A stretch of 64,000 nt of DNA from Heterostelium album PN500 (taxonomy: Eukaryota; Evosea; Eumycetozoa; Acytosteliales; Acytosteliaceae), in assembly GCF_000004825.1 (NCBI RefSeq), contig NW_008805064.1, forward strand, positions 682,001 to 746,000, read 5' to 3'. Of this stretch, positions 35,791 to 48,378 are shown piece by piece. Under the pieces are notes generated by a model. It worked only from the letters and a program-made list of their open reading frames with translations, had not been told where the DNA came from and did not search any database. A program made the translations under genes and the position numbers. Within the stretch, counting starts at the first letter, position 1. Each line of letters opens with the position of its first letter.

Positions 35791-38700
35791 AATATCATAT
35801 TTAATTAAACAAAATAAATGTAGATATTATAAGTATTTCAACTGAAAAAATAACTTTCTGTCGAATACCAATATTAAATTAAATTATAATAAACAAACAT
35901 GGTTGTGTAACATCACACAAAAAAAAAAAGAAAGATTAATATTATTTGAATTGAAGAATGAGGCAACGAATTTTTTCTAGCAAATAAAGAAGAGAATTTA
36001 ACTGACAAACTTTAATTTAATAATGTTTTTGATGATAATTGCCTATGAAGATTTAGTAAAAGAAATCAGGTGAAGAAGTAGAACAGATGGTGATATAAAA
36101 AAAAAAAAAACAAATTCTTAGCTTTGAGAAATAATCTCATAAAATTAAATTAAATTAAATAAAATTAATTAAAAACAAAATTGAATAGCAGTAAAATAGT
36201 TTAATCATGATTTTCGATATTTCTTTTGTTTTGTTGATGTTGTTTTTAACTACAACTAAAAGTAGGCAGCCCATTTTAGTCACGCATAAATCTGATTCAG
36301 ATTCTTACCCACAACATAATAACGCTCATTTACAACCACACTACAACCAACAAACACAAATCCATTAAGATAATTAAAAAAAATGTAAAAAAAAAAAGTG
36401 TATTCAATTTCGAATTCAAACTAGATATTGATTGAAAATTTACCCCCAATCTCTCTTTGCATACATGTCAGATCACCAAAAACAGAAAAAGCTGAACCAA
36501 AAACATCACGACCTCAAGAAGAATATTTAAATAAATAAAAAATGAAATTTAATTTAGTATTCCATACATATTTAATCTGCTAATTGGAATAAATAAATGT
36601 TTTAATAATTATCTAGTATATAAAGAATCTTTTTTTATTTAGATAACAAAAAAATAACCAATTCAATTTTATAATTTACTGTACATTCATTTTCCCAATT
36701 TAAAATCAATAAAATTATTGTTTTATTTTTTATCACGTAATCATTATTTTATTAAAATAATAGTAGTCATCATAATTTGTAGATAGATCAAATTAATTTT
36801 CATAAGCAACAACTAAAAATACACTTAAAAAGCACACTCCTGATCTGTAAAAACAACGAAGAAGACAAAGACGACGAATAGTTTATCTTCAACAAAAGCA
36901 AAGCATATTAGCTACCAACCAATTAATCAACTTAAACCAAATTAAAAACACGTAAGTTAAAAATTGACATTTATTTTTTAATTAAAATCGCACAGGGTAA
37001 TTGTTTTTTTTTTTTGTTTTTGTTTTTTTTCTAAAATTTTTTTCAAAAATAATTATCATTATTTATTGTTACTTTTAAATGTCATTATTTCCAACTATTA
37101 TAGTATAGTAGAATTATTATATATCATATATATTAATTAGTAATAACAATAACAATATTAATAATATAAAAGATAGATAATCTTCTACTTATTCCTCTTC
37201 ATCATCTTCAACTTCCTCTTCCTCTTCTTCTTCTTATAAATCTGTTTCGAATTCAGAAAGATTTATAAAAAAAAAAAAAAAAAAAAAAGAAAAAAGAAAC
37301 AGTTTGTTTTGTATGTATATCGTTTTGTCATTCATTCATTCTTTCTTTCTTTCTTTTCATTGAGATGTCTTGTCTATTCTCTTTATCTACTACTACTACT
37401 ATGCTCACTGCAACACACACACACAATAGCAGCGTTCAAACATATATATTATGTGAAAAAGTTTGTATGATTTCAGCACAGCATAAGAATATTCTCTTTG
37501 GACCCAAATTGTAAATTCTACCAACCAACCAACTAAAACAACTCAAAGTAAAATAATCATCGTCGTCGTCAAGTTAAAGAGAAAGATAAAAGACAGAATC
37601 TTCGATTTTTATATTAGAATATAGTTAATACCACTTTACAATCAACATTAAACAAAATAATAATAATGCTAATAAGACATACACCTGAAATAGTAATATT
37701 ATAAAATAATAATCTATTGTATTTTTTCATATTTGATCATCGGTGGTATTAAAATAGATTTATGTATTGGATGAGAAAAAGATAAATTTTTGTTAAAAGT
37801 TTATCATCTACATAATTGGTTTATCGCATGCTTTTCATTAATTGGTTATGAAAATCATATCATCTACAAATTAAAGGACTAAAAATGATAATTTTGTTCT
37901 AATCTATATTATATGACTTTAATACCACCACCACAAAAAAACAACAAAAACATTGTCAAAATCGATCAAAACTTTATGATAATTCATTTAATTTCACCAA
38001 AACAATAACAAACCTTTTTCCCTGTCCGTAATTAATAATTAAAATAACAATAACAACAATAACATCTTAGTTGTTTTGTTTAGATTGATAGATAGTTAGA
38101 AAGATATGCAAAAATCGACACACCAAATATATCATATTATATTTTTATTACTATTATAATCATGTATGATGCAATTTTTATTTGCATTTTTTCACTTTAT
38201 TCTGTTTTGTTTTACTGAGTGTGTTTGCAATGTGAGTGTGTGTATGTTGTTTGTTTAGTGGTGGTGTATTATCTTGGTAGTGTGTGTGTAGACAAAAAGT
38301 AGTAATAGTTTATAAATTATTTTAAAAAAACAATTTTCTCTCTCTTTTGCTTTTTTTTCTTTTTCTTTCTTTTTTGTTTTAATCTTTTTTGTCTGTCTAT
38401 TCCATCTGTGTCTGTCTTTGACCTACACCCATAATAATCGCATTAGCGTTAAAGTAATACACTGCCATTCTATTAATTTGATAGTGAATTAAAGTAAAAA
38501 GAGGAAAAACACATTTTTTGTTAATTTGTAGATGATTCTCTTTCTATTTCATTTTGTTTTATTACTATTTTCACATTATTATGTTAAATCATTATTAGAT
38601 TAGATATATCTTTTGACCAATCGTCACACCCAGAATTAGTCATTGGAAAAATAGCAGCAGCACTTCTAGATGATAGACAGGACTGGTTGTTGATTCCAAC

Positions 38701-39117
38701 AAACACAACATCAACTCACTCACTCTACCAACAACAAAGTGGTGTATTTTAAACTTTTATAACTTGGCACAACTTTTTAGTTTAATTATAAATTAGTTTC
38801 ATATCTTTTTTGTTTTTTTGTTTGTTTGTTTGTCACTTTTCACTTTCACACCTCTCATTTGTCTGTCTGTTAGTTTTTATTTTTATTATTAAAATTATTG
38901 TTTCTTTGTTGTAAAGTTTCTATAAACACCAACAAATTATAATTGTTTTGTTTTGTTTGTTTGTCTACTAGATTAACTTTAGTATTAGAACATAGAACCA
39001 TTGACTAATATCAAACCCCTCCTCTTATAATTATAAACCTACCCAACCAATTAGTTTTTTTTTTTTTGAAAGGAAGAAGATTTACTCTTTTCAAACCTTT
39101 TGTATTGATATCTCTTC
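35791..39117. other. 3.3-kb gene-free region upstream of sestrin
   Basis: A/T-rich with a 22-A run (37267-37288), CT-rich patches and GT/CA repeats around 38210-38300. A minus-strand patch near 37189-37260 encodes an acidic string (mostly Glu) ending in TAA but is interrupted by a stop upstream. No real gene is supported; much of it is probably the sestrin promoter and leader plus the methyltransferase 3' flank. Confidence 0.55.
37267..37288. repeat. poly-A tract (22 nt)
   Basis: An uninterrupted run of 22 A in non-coding DNA. Its length may vary between assemblies. Confidence 0.95.
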
Positions 39118-41179
39118 ATGGGCATGTCAATCAAACAACACACACAGCAAATAGAAGGCAGCAGCAACAGCAATGGGAATAGCAGCACAGAGTGGATAAT
39201 ACAATCGACAACTTCACCATTCCAAAATAATACAAATAAAAGATTTTCATTAGGTAGGCAACAACAACTACAAGACGAAGACTATAATCAACAACAACAA
39301 CAACAGGAGGGAGGAATAATAATAGGAGCAGCAGGTTTTGTTGACATTATCATTGAATATCCAACAATAGTTCACAACAATTGCGGAAGACGAAGACTAT
39401 ACGCATCATCACCATCATATTTTTACAATCCACCACCACCATCATCATCATCATCATCAAACACTAACCCCATTTCCAAACCATATTTTTCTCATTTCAA
39501 ACGATCAGATCCATACATGGAGCACCAAAATCATTATTCACCTCCCCAGTCACCTCTCAGTGTATCTGACCCGATGACTGGGTACTTTCAAAATCTACAA
39601 TCACCCGACATCAACATTAGAAAATCAGCTATCGAAAATATCATTACAACTCTGTCGAACCCAGACAACGAGAAACTTCTGAGAAGCTATATAAACAACA
39701 TCGTAGTGTTAGCTACAGAGTCTCCATTCGATGAAATTACAGAGTCTTTTTCAAATTTATTAAAATCTATACAGGTAAACTTTGATCTTTTTAACAAGCT
39801 GCTATTAGTGCTAAAAGAAACATTAATAATAACCATTCACTTTATTTTAGGATAAATATCATATACCAAAACAAAAAACAACATCGTTTATAAATGAAAC
39901 ACAATTACCACCATTAAATACGAATGATGAACTTACAAAGAGATTGTTCCAAGAAGTGTTTTTACAATCGGGTCGAGTAAACCATATCGTTCGTCTGTTG
40001 GGTTGGCACCCACAATATCTGGAGAGATTTCTGTCGAGTTACAATAAAGTGATGAGAGATCCAGGACCTCTTCCACTACCTTGGAGAAATTATATTGGTA
40101 TTTTATCGGCAGCACGTTACAACTGCACCTATCTGGTGTCACTTCAGGAGCATGAGTTCCTCAAGAACAACGGTGATCCCAAATGGCTACAGGGTATCGA
40201 TCATATTCCTCAGAAGCTAAAGAACCTTCTGAAAATTGTACAATTAATGGCACACCAACCCTGGCTGCTGCCCAATCTCGACCTGGAATACCTAGTGAAA
40301 GGACAGGACGCATGGTCCATAGCGGAATTGGTTCAAGCAATGATTTTAATTTGCACTTTTCTCTCGCTGTCTGGCTTTGTGTTTTCCTGTGGAATTCTAC
40401 CAGAGTACGGTCTGTCGCAGGAGGAGAGACCTCAGTTTTCACTGAATGACAGTGACTGCGAAGTCGAAGACAGCTCAGCATCGGAAAACACCATTAAGGT
40501 CATGGAGTTGCTCATGAAGAAACGCTCACAGGAGGAAGACGAAGAGGACCAGGATATCGATCGTCAACAAGAGTTTCACAATGCAGGAATGGAGTCTGGC
40601 CCACCTTTCGAGACGGCCAGCAGCAGTAGTGGCGGCGGTGGCGATTCCGACACGGGAATGATCGACCTCGAACGATACATCGGCAACTATACAATGTCTC
40701 ACACCGACTTTGACGTGTCATCCCGTGAGTACACAATCTTCTCCATTCAGGACTACAGTTGGAAGGAGCACGGTTACGAGTTGGTCAGTCGAATCTTCCC
40801 GGATGCCGCACCACTGCTCGACGAAGAATTCAACTTCGTGTACACAATGACCTATTACCGATTTAATAACAGTACCGATATCGATACATTACCATTCAGA
40901 CGTGCCGTTTGGTACTATGTACAGCGTGTTAAGGGAATGTGTCACGACGACTACAACTATCAGGAGGTAAACATGTTCCTTAACCGTAATCTCAAGTACT
41001 ATGTAAAGAAGGCAGTTTGTTTCCCAGACAACATCACCAAAGTCGATTATTCAAAATTAGGTTTTGATTTGAAACCGGATGAAAAGTGTCATCTGGCATT
41101 ATTAGCTGTATGTTCTCATAAACAAGCAGCTCTTTTATATGGATTATATACAGTTATGTGTTACCAAAATCGTAGATAG
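39118..41179 (+). CDS. sesn: sestrin
   Basis: Exons 39118-39774 and 39851-41179; 661 aa, longer than animal sestrins (about 480-550) because of a Gln/Asn/Ser/Pro-rich N-terminus. Seen: N-terminal alkylhydroperoxidase-like half with LGWHPQYLERFL, GPLPLPWRNYIGI, ARYNCTYLV and PQKLKNL; an acidic linker; C-terminal half with DYSWKEHGYELVSRIFPDA, FRRAVWYYV, DDYNYQEVN and KQAALLYGLY. Family knowledge: sestrins restrain TORC1 through GATOR2 and protect against oxidative stress. Residues Cys311 and Tyr313 match human Sesn2 Cys125/Tyr127, but the place of His132 is Gln318. In the leucine pocket, matches to Thr374, Thr386, Arg390 and Glu451 are kept, while Thr377 is Arg556 and Trp444 is Gly623 (alignment by eye). 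The identification is secure; activity may differ from the human protein. Confidence 0.95.
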
Positions 41180-41509
41180 AATTTAACAACAACAACAATA
41201 ATAATAACTATACAAATATATTATAAACACACACCAGCACAAAAACACAAATACAAAACAAACAACAGTATCATTGAAACCATTTTTCCCGTCCCACTCT
41301 TATACAAAAAAAAAGAAAAAAACAAAAACATAATCCATCTTTATCACAATAAAGGAATTAGGTTGAACTAGATTGCCTTTTAACAAAATAATAATGAACT
41401 TAATTATTTCTTTTCTTTTTTTTTTTTTTTTTTTGATTAAAAAATTGAGATAAATAAAAGGTTATTTTTTATTTAATATGGTTTATTAAGTTAATTATAC
41501 ATTTAAATA
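41180..41509. other. convergent intergenic spacer
   Basis: About 330 nt between the sestrin stop and the stop of the opposite-strand SNARE gene. Poly-T near 41411-41433. It holds two 3' ends and nothing else I can see. Confidence 0.7.
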
Positions 41510-42674
41510 TTACAAGAAAGGATTACCAACTTCATTTGGTTTTGGTCCTTTCGTTAGTTGTTCTTTGGTGATTGCTTTATGTCCGATCTCCTTCTCTACC
41601 TTGATATTGAGATTTTTCTGTTTCTTTATTTCTTCTTTTGCTTTCTTTTGTTCCTCTTTCTCTGCTTTCTTCTTCTCTTTCGCGACCTGCTTGGATGATT
41701 TACGCTTCAAGTTAAAGTCACTACCTCTCTCAAACGATGCACCAATGTCATCCATCTTTAGAGATTGTTGTTGTACCTCTGTATGCTGGGCAATAGCAAT
41801 ATTCTTTAGTTCACCGAGAATCAAACCCATTTCATCGAGTTGCTCATCCTCTGTCTTGAGCCAATGCGCCTTCTGTATGTAAACATTGTCTTGCAGATCG
41901 TTTTCGTTAGGTGTATTCATCGGTCTCATATTGACCATCGATGCCTCTGCCTTTCCAGAGTGATCGGTAGATGGTCCCCATAATCTAGATGACAAACCTC
42001 CACTTTCCTCTGGCTCTGCTTTTCTAGTTCTTGGTCTAGCGCCCATATTATCTGGACTATTGTTGTTATTGGCAGCACCCTCTGTAAATGGATTGTTTTG
42101 ATTCTCATTCATTTCCTTGATATCTTTAATTCTCTTTTCTTCTTCCTCTCTCAATCTTCTTTCTTCTCTATTCTTATAGATCTTTTCATTTGCAGAGTGT
42201 CTATATTTAACATTTTCAATATCACTATTTATTACTTTCTAAAAAATGGATTCAAAATTCAATAAAAATTGTTAACAACCAATTGATAGCTAATTCATTT
42301 AAACTATACACTTACAGGTTTATTTTCCTTGATTGGTACATTAACCTTTTTCATATATTTCTGGAATTTCTTATATTTACTTAGTCCTTTTAAATGTCTT
42401 TTTTGTTTTTAATATTAATATTAATTTGAATATTTAAGATTGTATAATTAACATACTGTTCATTTTCAAGGGCTAGTTTTTCGATTCTATTCATTTGTTC
42501 ACCTTGAACACCCAACTTTACAAGAGAATCTACACCTGTTTCATGTGTCTCTCTAAGAGTCTGTAGCATACGAGTTGTTCTGTCAACATTTGAATATTTA
42601 GCTTCCCATTCTTGAACGGTATTTTGGATCTCTTCCTCTGATCCCAAAGGTGGTGGCATTGGAGTATAAGACAT
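41510..42674 (-). CDS. SNAP-25/SNAP-29-like Qbc SNARE
   Basis: Minus-strand exons 42674-42457, 42397-42316, 42238-41510; 342 aa. Seen: an N-terminal Qb SNARE motif (DRTTRMLQTLRETHETGVDSL then LGVQGEQMNRIEKL, aligning with SNAP-25 TRRMLQLVEESKDAG...LDEQGEQLERIE) and a second Qc motif (EDEQLDEMGLILGELKNIAI, then TEVQQQSLKMDDIG), with a Gln in the zero-layer position. Family knowledge: such proteins give two helices to the four-helix bundle that drives membrane fusion. No Cys occurs in the linker, so the palmitoylation used by SNAP-25 is absent, as in SNAP-29. There are NPF motifs at residues 149-151 and at the C-terminus (NPFL), which in SNAP-29 bind EH-domain proteins. The tail is Lys/Glu-rich. 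Confidence 0.88.
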
Positions 42675-43369
42675 ATTTTAAATGATAAATATATTTAAAG
42701 AAATGACTTGTTCTAATCTAAATCTTAATATTTGGTTTTTTTTGATAAACTATAGTATAAAAAAATAATCTAAATTTCTTGATTTTCTGAAACCAATCTA
42801 AAAAAACATTCTAATTCAATATGAACTAAATATATGTATTATTTATTTGTATAATTAATTATTATTATTATTAATATAAATTGTTACAATGTAAATGTAA
42901 TTGTGTAAAATAAAAGATATTAAATAAATAAATAAATAAAAACAATGAATTATTCGTTATTTTAAATTAAAAATGAAAAATGTTGTGTGTTTTGTGGTTA
43001 AATAGACAACAGATAGGTTATAAAGTTGCACAAAAAATGAAAAATGGAAAAAAAAAAAACAAATTTAATTAAAAATTATTTGTTCAAAGTTTTATTTTCA
43101 ATGGTTTTTTACCTATTTTGGACAGGTCGAAACTGTTATTGCTATGAACCAAAAAATTCTAGAATTGTATTAAAAAAAAATAATAAAAAAAAAAAAATAG
43201 TATTTTAATATTTGATTTAATATTTTTCGATTAGAAAAGTATAATATATTTAATTAGATTAGATTTATGATTAGAACATTCTATTAAATAAAGAGTTGCC
43301 ATATTTCAATATTTGAGAAGTTATCATTTACTATTTACTTTGTATTTTTTATTTTTTTAACAACTGGAC
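42675..43369. other. promoter side of the SNARE gene
   Basis: About 700 nt of A/T-rich DNA with poly-A runs. It should contain the minus-strand SNARE promoter next to 42674. No gene recognised. Confidence 0.6.
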
Positions 43370-43960
43370 CAGACAATTATTCAACTTCCAGATGATATCC
43401 AAACATCGATTCATATTAAAATGAAGAGATTGTTTGATATGCATAGATACTACGTAAATGTTGATCAACGATATTCAAAGCTCAATTCTCAGAAATATCA
43501 CCGAGAATGGAGATCAAATTATAAGAATCAAATAAATAAATTGTTCAAGATTATTATTGGAGCTCATTCAACGGTGAAATTAATTTATTAGCTCATGACC
43601 TCAATGAAAATACCTATTACTGGGATTATACAAAAGAGATACAACAAAACAAAGTGTCGAAATAATTATATCCCACATTCACTGCTACATCTATTATAGA
43701 CTTAATGAATTCAAAGATCTGTTACTAAAATGGTGAAACCACCATCTCATATTAATAAGTCCTTCTTTCACAAACAAAGAACCACCAACTATTCCTCAGC
43801 TAACTAAAGAGGAGCTAGTCAATTCTTTAAAAACTATGCTCCCCGAAAATCCCAAGTATGACCAATATGATTTCAAATCGATTACCAGAGTCTCGTTCTT
43901 TATTAAAATTTCTAAATAAATCAAACTCTAAAGATTAGATTCTAAGTGGATCTTTTCAAT
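43370..43960 (+). pseudogene. decayed gene of unknown family
   Basis: The plus strand reads as protein for about 75 codons from 43373 (for example IQLPDDIQTSIHIKMKRLFD and KLNSQKYHREWRSNYKN). Coding-like patches then follow in other frames (LLAHDLNENTYYWDYTKEIQ near 43590; TNYSSAN-like near 43790), broken by stops. Composition is richer in G/C than the flanks. It looks like a dead host gene between the SNARE and ammonium-transporter genes. I do not recognise the family and cannot exclude several very short exons. Confidence 0.45.
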
Positions 43961-44207
43961 TTTTAAAGATCCAAAAAAATCAAGTTAAATATATTATTAA
44001 TCACCTTAATAACATCGAAAATCATCAAATATATCTTTTAATATCTTTAGCAAGCATGTCCTTCGATTTCTTTTTTTTTTTTTTTGTCAACACGTCAAAA
44101 ACTTTTTTTTTTTAGTAACAAAAAAAAAAAAACAGATCAAATTAATTTTATTAGATTAAGTAATCGACAGTTAGTTATTTTGTAATGATGACTATAGTAT
44201 TCTTAGA
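43961..44207. promoter_or_regulatory. promoter region of ammonium transporter gene
   Basis: A/T-rich, with T runs at about 44071 and 44105 and an A run at 44120. This is the expected core-promoter texture in dictyostelids. No defined motif is claimed. Confidence 0.4.
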
Positions 44208-45861
44208 ATGAACGATAGATATCAAATAATAAAGAGTATAATTATTATACCGATTCTAGTATTACTAGTGGATGCAACTATGCAGTATAATGATGATGAT
44301 CCTCTATCAGATCCAAAGCCAAATCCAAATGTAATCAAGAAATATAATTCAATCATGGACTCGAATTGGGTATTGAGATCATCATATCTTGTATTATGTA
44401 AGAAGATATATTTATAATTAATAACATTAAAAGCTATAGCAAGCTAACAATTAATTAATACTATCTTTTGTATAATTAGTAATGCAAGCAGGATTTAGTT
44501 TATTAGAATCAGGAATGGTTAGAGCAAAGAATACAAAAAATATATTAGTAAAAGTATGTTGTTTGATTGGATTGGATTAACAAACAACAAACAAAACAAA
44601 TTATTTATATTATTATTATTATTCTTAGAATTTAATTACAACAGCACTGGGTGCGATTATATTCTTTGGAATTGGATATAGTCTATCGTTTGACAGTGGA
44701 AAGAGTTATTCCAATCCACTGATAGCATGTTGTAGTTTCTTTAGTTTGGAGGAAGGCGATTACTATGTTTGGGTTTCGAAATGGGCATTCTCATCGATTG
44801 CCTGTACTATTATCAATGGATCGGTCTCTGAACGAACCAAGATCGTTGCCTATTTGATTTTGAATACGGTGGTGCCTGGAATCATATACCCGCTTGCGGC
44901 ACATTGGATTTGGAACGAAGGTGGCTGGCTCTATCAACTGGGCGTCGTCGACTATGGCGGTGGCATTGCTGTGCACGTACTCGGAGGAACTATCGGGCTG
45001 GTCGGAACGATGCTACTCGGTCCGCGACTCGGCAAATTCGATCCGGAGACGGGCAAGCCGCTGGTGCTGAGCGAGCACAACATAGTGTTGTCATCGATCG
45101 GCACGCTCTTCCTGTGGTTCTCGTGGTACGGACAGCACCCGGTGTTGTACGGTATGGATTTGAACAAGAGTCGTATCGCTTCGCGTGGCGCTATCAATAC
45201 TACGCTGTCTGGATCTATCAGTATGGTCACATCGTTTGTGATAACAGTGGTATCGACGAAACGCTACGATTTGAAGATATGTATAAACGGACTGCTTGCC
45301 GGGTTCGTTGCATCGTCGGCGTCGGCAGGTTTCATCGAGCCGTACTACAGTATCATCGTTGGAGTGGTGTCGTCATTCATCTTTATTGGATTCTCAAAGT
45401 TGTTGTTGCGCTACCAAATCGACGATCCCTGCCAGTCGACATCGGTTCATTTCGCATGTGGAATATGGGGTGCTGTTTCCTGTGGATTGTTTAGCGATTC
45501 TTCACTGCTCGATGAAGTGTACAAGAATCGTGAGAATCATCAATCTATAATCGAAGGTGTATGTATAGATAGCTAGATGACTAGTAGATAGATGGATATT
45601 TTTACAAATATATTTGAATCAACTAACATCCAATCCAATCTCATTATATTCAAAAACAAAAAAAAAAACAAATAGGATTTTAAATTATTAGTTATACAAT
45701 TAATTGGAGTATCAGCAACTATTATATGGTGTACGATATTGGCATATGTAGTTTTTAAGATTTTAAAGAAATATTCATTGTTGAGAGTTGATTCCGATAT
45801 TGAATTAACTGGATTCGATAATGCACATCATGGTGGTGCTGCTTATAATTATAGAAGTTAG
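44208..45861 (+). CDS. amt: ammonium transporter (Amt/Mep/Rh family)
   Basis: Exons 44208-44397, 44480-44553, 44629-45558, 45676-45861; 459 aa, normal length. Seen: N-terminal hydrophobic segment; QAGFSLLESGMVRAKNTKNIL, the Amt signature of helix 1-2; WAFSSIACTIINGSVSERT; PLAAHWIWNEGGWL; the first pore His in AVHVLGGTIGLVGTMLLGPR; and the second pore His in VHFACGIWGAVSCGLF. The family's twin-His pair is therefore intact. The 74-nt exon 2 is easily missed. Family knowledge: Amt proteins move ammonium across membranes as a trimer of 11-TM subunits; in dictyostelids ammonia is also a developmental signal and the three Amt paralogues influence slug behaviour. Which paralogue this is cannot be told by eye. 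Confidence 0.95.
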
Positions 45862-46504
45862 TTAATATAATCAAAAATAATAATAATAATAAAATCAAAA
45901 TTGTAAATATATAATCATCTTTTTTTTCAAAAAAATATCAAAAAAAATAGAAATAAATAAAATTAATTGTACCATTAATGAACACCTGACAAACCGATGA
46001 TCATGAGAGTTGTTCAACCAACAATCAACTAATTTCTTTTCATTTATTTTGAAAAAAAAAATAATATTTTTTCATGTTTTTTTTTTGTTTTGTTTTTCAG
46101 TCTCTTCACTAAACACCACAAGTAAATGAAATAAAAAATTGTGCTTTTTGTTGAAGGTCACATCCAAATCAACATTATTAATAATAGAATAGTAATCTTA
46201 GTATAATTTACAGACAGATTGATTTACTTTTTTTTTTTTTGAACACATTAATTATAATTCGATTTAAATAATCAATAGTTTTTTAATATTGATTAATTAT
46301 TATATATAAATAATTATATATAAATATTGTATAAAAGTAGTAATAGTTAGTTTATAAGTATAGTAAAAATAATAGCAATAGCAATAGCAATAGCCATAGT
46401 TAATATTACAGATAATAATAATAATAATAATAATATTATTGGAGTAAACAAAAAAATAATATTATTAAGGAAAAACAATAGAATTGGATTAAGGTTGTTG
46501 AGAG
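45862..46504. other. intergenic, amt to cnot11
   Basis: About 640 nt, A/T-rich, with AATAGC and AATAAT microsatellite patches at about 46370-46440. No gene recognised. Confidence 0.65.
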
Positions 46505-48378
46505 ATGATTAGTGCAAAGGATTTGGTGACATTGCTTTCATTACTGTCGGAAGAGGATAAACCATTGGAGACAGTGTCGACGACATTCAATAGAACGTTC
46601 AATAAGAATGATCATTTCAAGACTGGTTGTGCAATCTACACCATGTTGAAGGATGGTTTCATTCGAGTGCCTTCACATCGTCTCAACTCATTTTACATAC
46701 TCTACAGTCTATATAAACACGATCATCCTACCATTCAACAATATCAAAGTATAACTTCTTCACAATCGAATTCTTCATCATCTTTGACAGATAACAGCAA
46801 CAGCAACAACACCGATTCATCTGATAACAATAGTGGGAGCAATAACAACAACAACAGCAATAATAATAGTATCGATACATCATCTTCATCATCATCACCT
46901 TCAACAACAACAACAAACCCATTATCAGAATATCCAATTGTATTTAATCCATTCCTTCCAGTTTTTATTGATGAATTAGAAAAGCATCAGAATCAACAGC
47001 AACAACAACAACAACATGCATCAAAGTATCTGACACCTGTAGAGAGACAGTATTTAATACAATTCTTGACTCATCTACCTAAAGATGTAAGTAACAGAAA
47101 TAGAAAAAAAAAAAAAAAAGAAAAAGAACCTACTAAGCTTACTGGATATCCTATTTATTTTTAGTTCTCGAAAAAGACACCAAATGAAGTTGAACAACAA
47201 ACAGTAAACAGTGAACTAACAACACCAGATTTAAATGAATATAGAAAGTTCTATTTGGAAAGACTTGCACACCATTCATTCCCTTCACTAAGGAGTATAG
47301 GTGTATCGCCAACTTTATTTTTTCCAGAACAACAACAACAACAGCAGCAGCAGCAACAGCACCAACAAACAATACCACCAGCACAACAACAAACTAATAC
47401 ATCATCATCATCATCAACATCATCAGTATCACCGAAAATCAATAGTAAACATAATAAGAATAGTAATAACAAAGATAATAGTAGCAGCAGCAGCAACAAC
47501 AGTAACAACAACAGCAATTCCATACAAGATATAAATATACAATCTAAAGAGTTAAGCCTTTTTTCATTCGAACCTAATTTTAATAGACCACCTCCACCAC
47601 TTTATGAACATACAAACGTAGGTTTACATTACATTCTAAATACTTGTTCTTACTAATTTGAATGATGAATTCAGATGATTTGGATCAATACTACGATAAC
47701 ACATGGATTATTATTGAGTCCGACGATGGGATTCACTTCCGTTACAAATCCAAAGAGATTGGTTAGAGATCTTATGTCAAAGGCAATCAGAGGCAGACTA
47801 AAAAAGACACAAATTCAACAAGTATTTATTAGCTTATTGCTATTGTGAATATGAACAAGCAAAGAAGAATCATTACTAATGATTATTTTTGTTTGTTATT
47901 CTAGATAAAAGCAGAGTTAGATGCAGATCCAAAGTTAGTATTGTACTCTGGATTGGTACCGAAGAAACTACCGAATCTAGTGGAGAACAATACACAGGTT
48001 GCCATCGATGCGCTACTTAAGCTGATTCACTCACCAGACTTTAAGGATTACTTCCAAGAGTTGATCTCGATGGAGATGAACTATCGATCGATGGAGGTGG
48101 TCAATGCTCTCGCCACGTCCGTCGAGCTACCCAGCCACTTCATACCGATGTACATCAGCAACTGCATCACCACGTGCAACAACAGCAAAGACAAGGCAAT
48201 GCTACAGCGATCGGTGCGTCTCGTCTGTGTCTTTATACAATCTCTCATCAGAAACAACATCATCAACATCAAGGATCTATTTGCAGAGGTACAGGCATTC
48301 TGTTTGGAGCACGCCAAGATTCGTGAGGCAATCGGTCTTTTCAAATTGATGACTGAAGAGAAAAATAATGGAAATTAA
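46505..48378 (+). CDS. cnot11: CCR4-NOT complex subunit 11 (CNOT11)
   Basis: Exons 46505-47086, 47165-47617, 47675-47821, 47905-48378; 551 aa. Seen: N-terminal helical region ([33 protein letters not shown]) like the CNOT11 N-terminus; Ser/Asn/Gln/Thr inserts; a short exon 3 with [18 protein letters not shown] matching the family's LLLDPTM block; and a C-terminal domain with [45 protein letters not shown] and [16 protein letters not shown], nearly the animal sequence. Family knowledge: CNOT11 binds CNOT10 and the CNOT1 N-terminus in the deadenylase complex that shortens mRNA tails. The C-terminal domain is the best-conserved part. Identification is firm; the poly-Gln/Asn inserts are lineage-specific. 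Confidence 0.95.

Noticed and set aside
35791-39117. Hidden gene upstream of sestrin
   Set aside because: All open frames are short, and the only coding-like patch (37189-37260) is interrupted by a stop and lacks splice partners.
47251-47523. Minus-strand Leu/Cys/Val-rich open frame opposite cnot11
   Set aside because: It mirrors Gln, Ser and Asn codon runs of CNOT11 exon 2, which matches the family on the plus strand.
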